From positions 1-28,037 of the forward strand of contig JBKJQN010000003.1 in the NCBI GenBank assembly GCA_046593925.1: DNA of 28,037 nucleotides. The letters run 5' to 3'. The notes beneath the pieces are model-generated. The model searched no databases. It was not told the origin of the DNA and saw only the letters and a program-made list of their open reading frames with translations. Positions 14,842 through 22,039 of this stretch are shown in pieces. This stretch comes from JAYVYM01 sp046593925 (GTDB lineage Bacteria > Actinomycetota > Actinomycetes > Mycobacteriales > SCTD01). The position numbers and the translations under genes were made by a program. How positions within the stretch are numbered: the first letter of the stretch is position 1; every line of letters begins with the position of its first letter.

Positions 14842-15656
14842 CTGTCCCCTTGGTCCTCTGTCTGCGTTGGAGACGAGTCGGAGGTGGGGCGGGCAGGCAC
14901 CACTGGCCGTAGACGGCCGTTGGATACCGCGACGCCGGCATCAAACTGTGTGTACGTCGTCCGGAGCCGCGCGAGATGGGCCCTCATTGCCTCAGTGGCG
15001 CCCGCGGCGTCGCCCTCCTCGATGCGCCCGAGCAGGTCCTCGTGATCGTGGTCGACATCGCTCCAGAACGGACGGCTCTGGTCGTGCAGAAATCGAGCCC
15101 GGATCACCCGGAAGATCGGGACAGTCATCAGGTGGATGAGCCGGTTGCCAGCTGCGTCGAGCAGCGCCGAGTGGAACATGTGGTGCTGCACGAACTGACG
15201 TTCACGTTCGCTCTCTCGCCGTTCGGCCTTGATGGCCGCGCGCATGGCATCTAGGTGCTCGTCCGTACGGCGGGTGGCTGCGAGGGCGGCGGCCGGCAGC
15301 TCGAGCAGTTCACGCGCCTCGAGCAGCTCGTCGGCCGTGACTGCGTCGGTGCCACTGAGCAGGCCGAGCTTGAGTTCGAGCAGATCGGCGATCGAGGCGG
15401 CGTCCACCTCGATGACAAAACTGCCGCCCGTGGTGCCGCGCAGAGTGTGAATCAGGCCCTGCGAGTTCAGCACACGCAGCGCCTCTCGCACGGTGCTGCG
15501 ACTCACCCCGAAGGCGGCGCCCAGCTCAGCCTCGACGGGCAGGCGGTCACCCGGGGCAAGTTGACCTGAGAACACAAGGTCGCGTACTTGGTCGGCCACC
15601 TGTTGATACGCAGGCTTGATGCGGTTGACCGAAAGATCGCCGCTTTTGGTTGCCAT
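14838..15656 (-). CDS. GntR-family transcriptional regulator, FadR subfamily (FCD domain)
   Basis: This 272-residue regulator has an N-terminal winged helix-turn-helix (about 12-78: YQQVADQVRDLVFSGQL, GDRLPVEAELGAAFGVSRST, VREALRVLNSQGLI). A helical FCD effector domain follows (about 98-228: ELLEARELLELPAAAL, HHMFHSALLDAAGNRLI, DHDHEDLLGRIEEGDA). The Asp/His residues expected to bind metal and a carboxylate ligand are present. Family members usually respond to organic acids or acyl-CoAs and repress catabolic operons. It sits inside the operon between livF and the cupin gene, so it probably controls its own transcription. Candidate sites are at 20323-20333 and in the promoter at 11581-11609. 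Start ATG 15656; upstream frame is antisense of livF. Confidence 0.9.
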   Translation of the reverse strand: MATKSGDLSVNRIKPAYQQVADQVRDLVFSGQLAPGDRLPVEAELGAAFGVSRSTVREALRVLNSQGLIHTLRGTTGGSFVIEVDAASIADLLELKLGLLSGTDAVTADELLEARELLELPAAALAATRRTDEHLDAMRAAIKAERRESERERQFVQHHMFHSALLDAAGNRLIHLMTVPIFRVIRARFLHDQSRPFWSDVDHDHEDLLGRIEEGDAAGATEAMRAHLARLRTTYTQFDAGVAVSNGRLRPVVPARPTSDSSPTQTEDQGDR

Positions 15657-15687
15657 CTGGTGAAGAAGCCCTTCTGCTGCCGAGGTG

Positions 15688-16428
15688 CTAGCCGTGGGGT
15701 GATGTACCCAGGTAGCCCTGGTTCTCGATCTGCTCCCTGATGACGTCTGCGCGGCCCTGAGACAAGACTCTGCCGCGCGCCATGAGCACCGCTCGGTCGG
15801 CGACGCGTAACACTGCCCGGGCGTTTTGCTCGGCCACGACGACGGTGAGCCCCTGGTCGCGCAGAGTGAAGACGGCATTCAGGATAGCTGTGACGACCAG
15901 GGGGGCCAGACCCATAGAGGGCTCGTCGAGCACGAGGACTCTGGGGTCTGCCACGAGCGCACGGGCGATCGAGAGCATCTGTTGCTCGCCGCCCGACATG
16001 GTGCCCGCCGTTTGATCCTTGCGCCGCTCCAGGACCGGGAAGAGCGTGAAGACCCGGTCCAGTCGGCTCTGACGTACGTCTCCCTTGGAATCTGCCAAGC
16101 CGACCGCGAGGTTTTCGTCGACCGTCATCTCTGGGAACAGTGCCCGCGACTCGGGGACCAGGCGCAGGCCCAGTCGCGAGACCCGGTGCGCGGGCAGCCC
16201 GGTGATGTCCTTCCCGGCCAGGCGGATGACGCCCGACCGGGGCCGCAGCAGCCCGGCCATGGCCCCTAGCAGCGTTGTTTTGCCGGCTCCGTTGGGCCCC
16301 AGCAGCGCGATCAGGCTGCGCTCGGGGACCTGCAAGGACACGCCCGCCACTGCCTCGACGTTGCCGTAGGCAACCGATAGGTCGTCGACCTCAAGGACGG
16401 CTGGTGCGGTGGGCGTCGGCAGGCTCAT
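15688..16428 (-). CDS. livF: Branched-chain amino acid-type ABC transporter ATP-binding protein LivF
   Basis: This 246-residue ATPase has Walker A GPNGAGKTTLLG near 43-54, signature MSGGEQQMLSIARAL near 143-157, Walker B VLVLDEPSMGLAP near 164-176 and the switch His replaced at VVVAEQNAR (Gln after Glu, typical for LivF). It forms a heterodimer with LivG on the cytoplasmic side of the LivH/LivM channel. The ATG overlaps the livG stop (ATGA). The gene is followed after 31 bases by the GntR regulator. Systems of this class also carry aromatic acids, amides and short carboxylates, which fits the surrounding catabolic genes better than amino acid uptake. Confidence 0.92.
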   Translation of the reverse strand: MSLPTPTAPAVLEVDDLSVAYGNVEAVAGVSLQVPERSLIALLGPNGAGKTTLLGAMAGLLRPRSGVIRLAGKDITGLPAHRVSRLGLRLVPESRALFPEMTVDENLAVGLADSKGDVRQSRLDRVFTLFPVLERRKDQTAGTMSGGEQQMLSIARALVADPRVLVLDEPSMGLAPLVVTAILNAVFTLRDQGLTVVVAEQNARAVLRVADRAVLMARGRVLSQGRADVIREQIENQGYLGTSPHG

Positions 16429-17201
16429 TGGTCCGACCCCGGCCCGATGTAGGCCGCCTGGACGGCACGGTCTCGGCGGACCTCTTCGGGCGTGCCGCAG
16501 AAGATCATGCGTCCGAAGTCCAGGACGTAGACCGCGTCGGCAACCTCGAGCGCGAGCTCGAGGTGGTGCTCGATCAGCACGATCGCGAGTCCGCCGTCGT
16601 CGGCCAGCGTGCGTAGCAACCGAGCGAGCGCTGCCGCCTCGTCCTCGCCGAGCCCGGCGACCGGCTCGTCCAGCAGAAGGACGCGAGGCTCGGCGGCCAG
16701 GCAGCGCGCGATCTCCAGTCTTCGCTCGTCAGCGAGCGGCATGTCTTCGGGACGCCCACCGCCCCGCCCCGCGAGGCCCACCCGCTCGAGCATCAGATCG
16801 GCCGTCTCGCGCAGCTGACGCTCTTCGCGCTGGGCGCCGGGGGTGCGCAGCGTGCCACGCAGGACGCCGGCACGGGTGCGGCCGTGCCCTCCGACCATGA
16901 CGTTTTCACGGACCGTCAGGCCTGAGAAGGCACGTGCGTGCTGGAAGGTGCGTAGCACTCCGGCTCTGGCGAAGTGGTCTGAGCGTTGACCGACCATGTC
17001 CTTGTCGTCGACGAGCACCTGTCCTTCGGTGGGCGCATCGACACCGCTGAGCATGTTGACCAGCGTGCTCTTGCCAGCGCCGTTGGGTCCGAGCAGCACG
17101 GTGACGGCCCCGGCTCTGGCTTGAACGTCGACGGCATCCACGGCGGTCATGCCGCCGAAGCACCGGGTCAGGCTCTGTCCTGCAAGGATCGGGGGGCTCA
17201 T
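16425..17201 (-). CDS. livG: Branched-chain amino acid-type ABC transporter ATP-binding protein LivG with degenerate signature
   Basis: This 258-residue LivG-type ATPase has Walker A GPNGAGKSTLVNMLSG near 37-52, the Q-loop in RTFQHARAFSGLTV, Walker B RVLLLDEPVAGLG and the H-loop region LIEHHLELAL. The family's insertion after the Q-loop is present. The ABC signature, which in LivG reads LSYGQQ before RRLEIA, is MPLADE here, so its Ser and Gly are lost while RRLEIARCLA follows normally. One of the two ATP sites of the LivF/LivG pair may therefore be weak or inactive. I placed the start at ATG 17201, overlapping the livM stop, although the frame is open to 17906 as antisense of livM. Confidence 0.88.
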   Translation of the reverse strand: MSPPILAGQSLTRCFGGMTAVDAVDVQARAGAVTVLLGPNGAGKSTLVNMLSGVDAPTEGQVLVDDKDMVGQRSDHFARAGVLRTFQHARAFSGLTVRENVMVGGHGRTRAGVLRGTLRTPGAQREERQLRETADLMLERVGLAGRGGGRPEDMPLADERRLEIARCLAAEPRVLLLDEPVAGLGEDEAAALARLLRTLADDGGLAIVLIEHHLELALEVADAVYVLDFGRMIFCGTPEEVRRDRAVQAAYIGPGSDQ

Positions 17202-18151
17202 GGGCCGGCCCGCCGCAGCCGGAGCATCGTCGGCTCGAGACGGCGACCGAGGCTTCCGAGCGAGGCCAGGCCACCGGGGATGAGGCCGAGCACCAGGATC
17301 AGCACGAGTCCGTAGCCGAGCAGGCGGTACTGCTCGTACTCCCGTCCGAACTCTGGCACCAGCACCAGGAAGACGGCTCCGAGGACGGCCCCCAGCGGTG
17401 AGCCGAGACCACCAATCACCACCATGATCATCAGGTTGAAGCTCAGTCCGAACGAGAACGGCGTCTCGGTCACGGAACCCTGGTAGACGGCGAATAGCGC
17501 GCCGGAGAGTCCCCCGAGTCCGGACGCGATCGCGAAAATGACAACCTTGGCCCGGGCGATGTCGACACCGCACGAGGCCGCCGCGAGGGGGTCGTCGCGC
17601 ACCGCCGCAAGCGAGCGTCCGAAGCGGGAGCGGACCATCAGGGACGCGAGCACCAGCGAGATCACCACCGTCGTCCAGGTAAACAGGAGAAAGCGCCGCG
17701 GCTGAGTCAGGTCGTAGCCGACCAGGCTCAGCGTCGGGACGCCGTACCACCCGTCCGGGTAGAGGGTGCGCATGGCTTCGGTGAACATCAACCCCAGCGC
17801 GAGGGTGGACAGCGCGAGGTAGTGACCGGTTAGGCGCAGCGCCGACCAACCGACCAGGACGCCTATCCCCGTGGCCAGGACAACGCCAAGTGGACCGGCG
17901 AGCCACGGCGACAACCCGTGATCGACGCTGAGTCCGGCGGTGACAAAGGCCCCAACGCCCATGAAGGCGGCCTGCCCGAGGGAGATCTGCCCGGCGCCGC
18001 CGAACAGCAGCGTCAGCCCTATCGCGGCTAGCGCATAAATGGCGGCTAGCGTGCCTAGCTGGATCCGGTAAGCCGAATCCTGGGTCACGGCGAACAGGAG
18101 CACGACCGCTACGACCAGTGCCGGCGTGAGGAGCGGCCGGAGGGTCCTCAT
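17198..18151 (-). CDS. livM: Branched-chain amino acid-type ABC transporter permease LivM
   Basis: This 317-residue membrane permease begins with a short basic segment and a long hydrophobic helix. IYALAAIGLTLLFGGAGQIS, then LGQAAFMGVGAF, follows at about 38-70; this is the hallmark of LivM. Further helices and the cytoplasmic coupling loop DPLAAASCGVDIARAKVVIF near 191-210 are present. About eight to ten membrane segments are evident. The ATG overlaps the livH stop by 4 bases, and the stop overlaps the livG start. It forms the channel with LivH. Confidence 0.92.
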   Translation of the reverse strand: MRTLRPLLTPALVVAVVLLFAVTQDSAYRIQLGTLAAIYALAAIGLTLLFGGAGQISLGQAAFMGVGAFVTAGLSVDHGLSPWLAGPLGVVLATGIGVLVGWSALRLTGHYLALSTLALGLMFTEAMRTLYPDGWYGVPTLSLVGYDLTQPRRFLLFTWTTVVISLVLASLMVRSRFGRSLAAVRDDPLAAASCGVDIARAKVVIFAIASGLGGLSGALFAVYQGSVTETPFSFGLSFNLMIMVVIGGLGSPLGAVLGAVFLVLVPEFGREYEQYRLLGYGLVLILVLGLIPGGLASLGSLGRRLEPTMLRLRRAGP

Positions 18152-19035
18152 GCCCGCACCACGGCCTCGCGGCCCAGGATGCCTCTCGGTCGCACCAGCA
18201 GAGCTCCGATCAGTAGGCCGTACAGGATGACGTCAGACCACTGAGCCGAAAACGCGGCCACCAGGTAGGCATCGAGCAGTCCGACGAGCAGGCCGCCGAG
18301 AAGGACACCTGTCGTGGAGGTGAAGCCGCCGATGATGGCGGCCGCGAAGCCGCGAACCGCGAAGTCAAGGGCGTAAAAGCCCCCTGCAAGCACGATCGGT
18401 GCGATGGCCACGCCGACGAGCGTGACCAGCCCGGATGTCATAGCGACCGCGCCGAGGCCGACCCGCGAGGGATCTACACCGGACAGGCGGGCGCCGAGCG
18501 GGTTCTGCGCCGTCGCCCGCCACTCGCGGCCCCAGCGCGTCCTGCGGAGAAAGATCATGAGCAGGAGTGTGCTGATCAGCACGAGCCCCAGGACCCAGAA
18601 GGCCTGCAGCGGCCATTGGCCCCCAAGAAAGGACACCGACTGGTTGGGCCGGCCGGTGAAGGGTGCGAATGACCGGGGGTTCGGGCCCCAGATGAGCACC
18701 CGTCCCTGCGCGATGACGATCGAGACGCCCACGCTCGCGATGAGGGGTCCAACGGGGCCCATTCGGGCCGCCGGACGGAGCGCGACCCGCTCGTAGAAGG
18801 CGCCGAACAGCGCGCCGACTGTGACGGCGAAGGCGATGGCGAGCCCCAGCGGCAGCCCCCAAGCCATCGCTGACAGCACCACCAGACCGGACACCGCCAG
18901 TTGCTCGCCGAGCGCGAAGTTCAGCACCCCCGACGAGACGAAGATCAGGTGGTAGCCAAGTGCCAGCGCGGCGTAGATCGCGCCGAAGGTCAAACCGGTG
19001 GACAGAACCTGCCCGAAGTCGACGTTGGTGAGCAC
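18148..19035 (-). CDS. livH: Branched-chain amino acid-type ABC transporter permease LivH
   Basis: This 295-residue permease has the LivH hallmark GLTFGAIYAALALGYHLIF, followed by GVLNFALGEQLAVSGL near 14-51 and a coupling-loop sequence WRATAQNPLGARLSGVDPSR near 175-194. It has roughly eight hydrophobic helices. The start is GTG 19035, 9 bases after the stop of the binding-protein gene. It pairs with LivM in the inner membrane. Confidence 0.92.
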   Translation of the reverse strand: MLTNVDFGQVLSTGLTFGAIYAALALGYHLIFVSSGVLNFALGEQLAVSGLVVLSAMAWGLPLGLAIAFAVTVGALFGAFYERVALRPAARMGPVGPLIASVGVSIVIAQGRVLIWGPNPRSFAPFTGRPNQSVSFLGGQWPLQAFWVLGLVLISTLLLMIFLRRTRWGREWRATAQNPLGARLSGVDPSRVGLGAVAMTSGLVTLVGVAIAPIVLAGGFYALDFAVRGFAAAIIGGFTSTTGVLLGGLLVGLLDAYLVAAFSAQWSDVILYGLLIGALLVRPRGILGREAVVRA

Positions 19036-19044
19036 GCGCCGCGG

Positions 19045-20247
19045 CTACTTCTTGCGCGTGTCGTAGACGACCTGGAACTGTCCGTCCTTGACCTGGACGA
19101 TGTAGAACAGGGGCTTGTTCGGGATACCGTTGTGGTTGTCCTTGGTGAAGTCGTAGGTGGCGACGACGCCTTGGTAGGGATCCATGTCGATCAGCCCTTG
19201 GGCGATTGCCTTGCCGTCGGTGCTCCCGGCCTTCTGGATGGCCGCCTTCAGCACGAAGGCCGCATCGTAGGCGAACGCCGCGAACTGGGTGGGTGGGCTC
19301 TTGAAGCGCTTCTGGAACTCGTCGAGGAACGCCTTCTGATTCTGAGGCGGGTTGGTGTAGTCCAGGGTTGCGTCGGAGTAAACGCCCTGACCTGCGGGGC
19401 CCGCCAGACCGGGGAACCGCGGCCCGGCGATGGCTGACGAGCCTATGACTGGGATCGTGACGCCGGCCTGCTGGATGGCTTTGACCACGGAGCTCGCGGC
19501 CGGGTCGCCGACCCACATGATGACCGCGTCGGCTCCGCCGGTCTTGACCTTGTTGACCTGGGCGTCGGCGTTGGTTTCGTCGTTGCCGATTGCCTCCTCG
19601 GCGACGATGTCGATCCCGAAGTCGGGGGCAAACTTCTTGATGAACGCGAGGTTGCCGGTGCCATATGGTTGACGATCGTAGATCACGGCCACCTTGGTCT
19701 TCTTCAACTTGTCCTGGATGAAGGACAGGACCGATTTGACCTCAATCTCTTCGCGTGGCGTCGTCTGGAAGACGTACTGCGCGTTGCCCTGTTCCCAGAT
19801 CGCTTTCGAGGTGAGCGTGATGTTGGGAATTCCGGCTCGCTCGACCACGGGTTGCATGGCAAGCGCCGGCACGGTGATCGACGGTCCGATGATGGCCACC
19901 ACCTTGTCTTCCGAGATCAGGCGGTTTGCCAGGGGGACGGTCTTAGTCTCGTCGACCTCGTCGTCGTAGATCTTGAACTCGACCTTCCGCCCATCGATGC
20001 CGCCGTCGGCGTTTATCTGGTCCTGTGCCAGCATCAGCGCCTGCTGCTGAGGTCCCCCGACGAAGGCGAAGCGCCCCGAGACGCCGAGCACGGCACCGAT
20101 GCGCACGGGCCCGACATCCTTGCTCGCCGCCGTCGAGGGGCTCGATCCCGTCGAAGTTGTCCCTGAGCTGCCGCCGCAGGCGGCGAGCGCCGCGAGAGCG
20201 GTCAGGGTCAGCACAGCGACGGCTGAACGGCTACGCGAACGTGTCAT
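19045..20247 (-). CDS. ABC transporter substrate-binding lipoprotein (Liv/ANF-receptor type)
   Basis: This 400-residue protein has a lipoprotein signal: TRSRSRSAV, a hydrophobic stretch, and lipobox LAAC near residues 20-23, followed by a Gly/Ser/Thr linker. The mature part is a type I periplasmic-binding fold (VRIGAVLGVSGRFAFVGG; QINADGGIDGRKVEFKIYDD; VAIIGPSITVPALAMQPVVE; VFQTTPREEIEVKSVLSF), as in LivJ/K and in amide- or aromatic-acid-binding relatives. It captures the substrate outside the membrane and delivers it to LivHM. I chose ATG 20247 because GAGGAG lies 7 bases upstream; an ATG at 20262 is the alternative. It is the first gene of the nine-gene unit, divergent from the TPP enzyme. 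Confidence 0.92.
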   Translation of the reverse strand: MTRSRSRSAVAVLTLTALAALAACGGSSGTTSTGSSPSTAASKDVGPVRIGAVLGVSGRFAFVGGPQQQALMLAQDQINADGGIDGRKVEFKIYDDEVDETKTVPLANRLISEDKVVAIIGPSITVPALAMQPVVERAGIPNITLTSKAIWEQGNAQYVFQTTPREEIEVKSVLSFIQDKLKKTKVAVIYDRQPYGTGNLAFIKKFAPDFGIDIVAEEAIGNDETNADAQVNKVKTGGADAVIMWVGDPAASSVVKAIQQAGVTIPVIGSSAIAGPRFPGLAGPAGQGVYSDATLDYTNPPQNQKAFLDEFQKRFKSPPTQFAAFAYDAAFVLKAAIQKAGSTDGKAIAQGLIDMDPYQGVVATYDFTKDNHNGIPNKPLFYIVQVKDGQFQVVYDTRKK

Positions 20248-20264
20248 GGCGTGGCTCCTCATGA

Positions 20265-20279
20265 GGGGGCCAGTCCCCC
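20265..20279 (-). repeat. G5/C5 inverted repeat in the leader of the binding-protein gene
   Basis: GGGGG-ccagt-CCCCC lies 18-32 bases upstream of the chosen ATG. In the leftward mRNA it would be a short stable hairpin next to the ribosome site. Its role is unknown. Confidence 0.35.
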
Positions 20280-20322
20280 GTGGAACGTACATTTGCCGAC
20301 CTTGCCTGCCTCGTCAAGTGTA

Positions 20323-20333
20323 TCGTCAGACCT
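20323..20333. promoter_or_regulatory. Candidate FadR-type GntR operator in the divergent intergenic region
   Basis: TCGTCAGACCT contains the odd palindrome GTC-A-GAC. It fits the FadR-subfamily consensus TnGTnnnACnA at every fixed position except the last. It lies in the 116-base gap between the divergent binding-protein and TPP-enzyme genes, inside a wider GTGTA-N12-TACAC inverted repeat (20318-20339). The regulator encoded at 14838-15656 is the natural candidate to bind here and control both directions. Confidence 0.45.
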
Positions 20334-20363
20334 TTACACGACCGAGATCATCCGGAGCGCGAT

Positions 20364-22034
20364 ATGAGCCATGCCCAGCATCCGGCCCGATCCGCGGAAG
20401 CGGCCTTGGGCCCGGCCGGTCACTTGCCGCGGACGGTCGTCGACGTGGTGGCCGATGCGGTCGTCGAGCAGGGCGTGGAGGTTGTTTTCGCCGTTCTCGG
20501 GGACGGCAACCTTCATCTCGCCGCCGCCCTGGTCGATCGCGGGGTGCGCTGGGTCTCGGCTCGGCACGAGGCCGGTGCCGTCGCGATGGCCGACGGCTGG
20601 GCGCGACGGACGGGACGAATCGGTGTCGCCAGTGTCACGCATGGGCCTGGTCTGACCAATGCCGCCACCTCTCTTTCGGCGGCGCGGCTCGGCCGCACAC
20701 CGCTCGTGTTACTCGCCGGCGACACCCCTCGCACAAGCCGTCACCACGGCCAGGACATCGATCAGGCGCCGGTGGCTGTCGCGACCGCCGGCAATTTCGT
20801 CCCGCTTCGGCTACCGGCGACGGCCGCCGAGGACGTAGGTCTGGCGTTCCGTCGGGCGCGCTCAGCGCCCGGTCCGGTCGTGCTGAACATTCCGACAGAC
20901 CTGCAGAGCGCCCCCGCAGTCACGGCGCACCGTCCCCCCTGGAGCACCCCAGCTCCCACCCAGCTGGCGCCGTCCAGCCAGGCCGTCGCTATGATCGCCG
21001 AGCTGCTTGCCGGTGCTACGAACCCATTGCTGCTGGTTGGCCGAGGTGGTCTGGATGCTGCCGACGAGTTTTCCGGCCTGGCCGCGTCCTCGTCGGCGTG
21101 GGTCGGCACCACCCTGCTCGCGCGTGGCCTGTTCCGTGGACATCAGAACGACCTCGACGTCGTCGGCGGCTTTTCCTCGCCGGCTGTGCGTGAGGTACTG
21201 GCCGAGGTCGATGTCGTGGTCGCCTTTGGAGCCTCGCTCAACCGCTACACCACGGCAGGCGGGCGGGTCTGCCCGCTCGCTCGCTGGGTGCAGGTCGATA
21301 CCAACCCGCAGGCGTTCGGTGACGTCCTCGCCGTCGAGGCCGTGCAGGCGGACGCGGGCCTTACTGCCGTTGCCGTCCACGAGCGTCTGATCGCCAACCC
21401 GAACCGCCTGACGAGTCGGCGGGCGCCTCAGGGGCAGCCGCCCCCCGGTAAGCCCACCGGACGCCCGTCGACGGGCATCGATCCGCGATTGGCGCTGCAG
21501 GCGGTTCGTGCTGCCGTGCACGCAGACAACCTGGTCGTCGGCATCGGGCACTACAGCGGCTTCGGCGCCCTGATGATCGACATCGACGACCCGCGTGGCC
21601 TGGTGCTGCCGTGGCACCTCGGCAGCGTCGGTCAGGCGCTCGGCGTCGCCGCCGGAGTTGCCGTCGCCACACCGGACGAGCTGACGGTGCTTGTCGAAGG
21701 CGATGGGGGCGTGCTGATGAATCCTGCCGAGCTCGACACCCTGGCCCGGGAGCGCCTGCCCGTGCTTGTGGTTGTCCTCGACGATGCTGGCTACGGTGCT
21801 GAGGTTCACCTGCTGCGTCGGTTCGGGCTGTCTGACGAGATGGCCACCTTTCCCCGCCGCGACCTGGCAGCGGTAGCCCGAGGGCTCGGGCTGCAAGCGG
21901 CCACGGCCGTCAGCGCCGAGGACCTAGCGCCCGCCCTGGCGTCGCTGCAGCCCTTCGACGGGCCGTGCCTGCTGCACGTGCACAGCGACCGCGAGATCGT
22001 TCATGAGGAGATCTTCTCTGCGCTGCAGCCCTGA
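20364..22034 (+). CDS. Thiamine pyrophosphate-dependent enzyme (acetolactate synthase/benzoylformate decarboxylase-like)
   Basis: This 556-residue protein has the three-domain layout of the TPP decarboxylase/lyase family. The N-terminal PYR domain carries the cofactor-activating Glu in ARHEAGAVAMADGWAR (Glu 69) and THGPGLTNAATSL. The central domain includes PLLLVGRGGLDA. The C-terminal PP domain has the Mg/TPP motif GDGGVLMN near 445, ending in VVVLDDAGYG where relatives usually have NN; the second metal-side residue is thus Asp. Possible reactions are 2-oxo acid decarboxylation, carboligation or 2-hydroxyacyl-CoA cleavage. The start ATG 20364 has GGAG 6 bases upstream. It carries one TTA codon (20709). 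It stands alone, divergent from the importer and convergent with the CoA synthetase (5-base gap). Confidence 0.85.
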   Translation: MSHAQHPARSAEAALGPAGHLPRTVVDVVADAVVEQGVEVVFAVLGDGNLHLAAALVDRGVRWVSARHEAGAVAMADGWARRTGRIGVASVTHGPGLTNAATSLSAARLGRTPLVLLAGDTPRTSRHHGQDIDQAPVAVATAGNFVPLRLPATAAEDVGLAFRRARSAPGPVVLNIPTDLQSAPAVTAHRPPWSTPAPTQLAPSSQAVAMIAELLAGATNPLLLVGRGGLDAADEFSGLAASSSAWVGTTLLARGLFRGHQNDLDVVGGFSSPAVREVLAEVDVVVAFGASLNRYTTAGGRVCPLARWVQVDTNPQAFGDVLAVEAVQADAGLTAVAVHERLIANPNRLTSRRAPQGQPPPGKPTGRPSTGIDPRLALQAVRAAVHADNLVVGIGHYSGFGALMIDIDDPRGLVLPWHLGSVGQALGVAAGVAVATPDELTVLVEGDGGVLMNPAELDTLARERLPVLVVVLDDAGYGAEVHLLRRFGLSDEMATFPRRDLAAVARGLGLQAATAVSAEDLAPALASLQPFDGPCLLHVHSDREIVHEEIFSALQP

Positions 22035-22039
22035 GCCCG

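Noticed and set aside
16906..17906. Upstream extension of the livG frame and other long frames over livM
   Set aside because: They lie antisense or out of frame to livM/livG. The ATGA overlap and Walker motifs fix the real starts.
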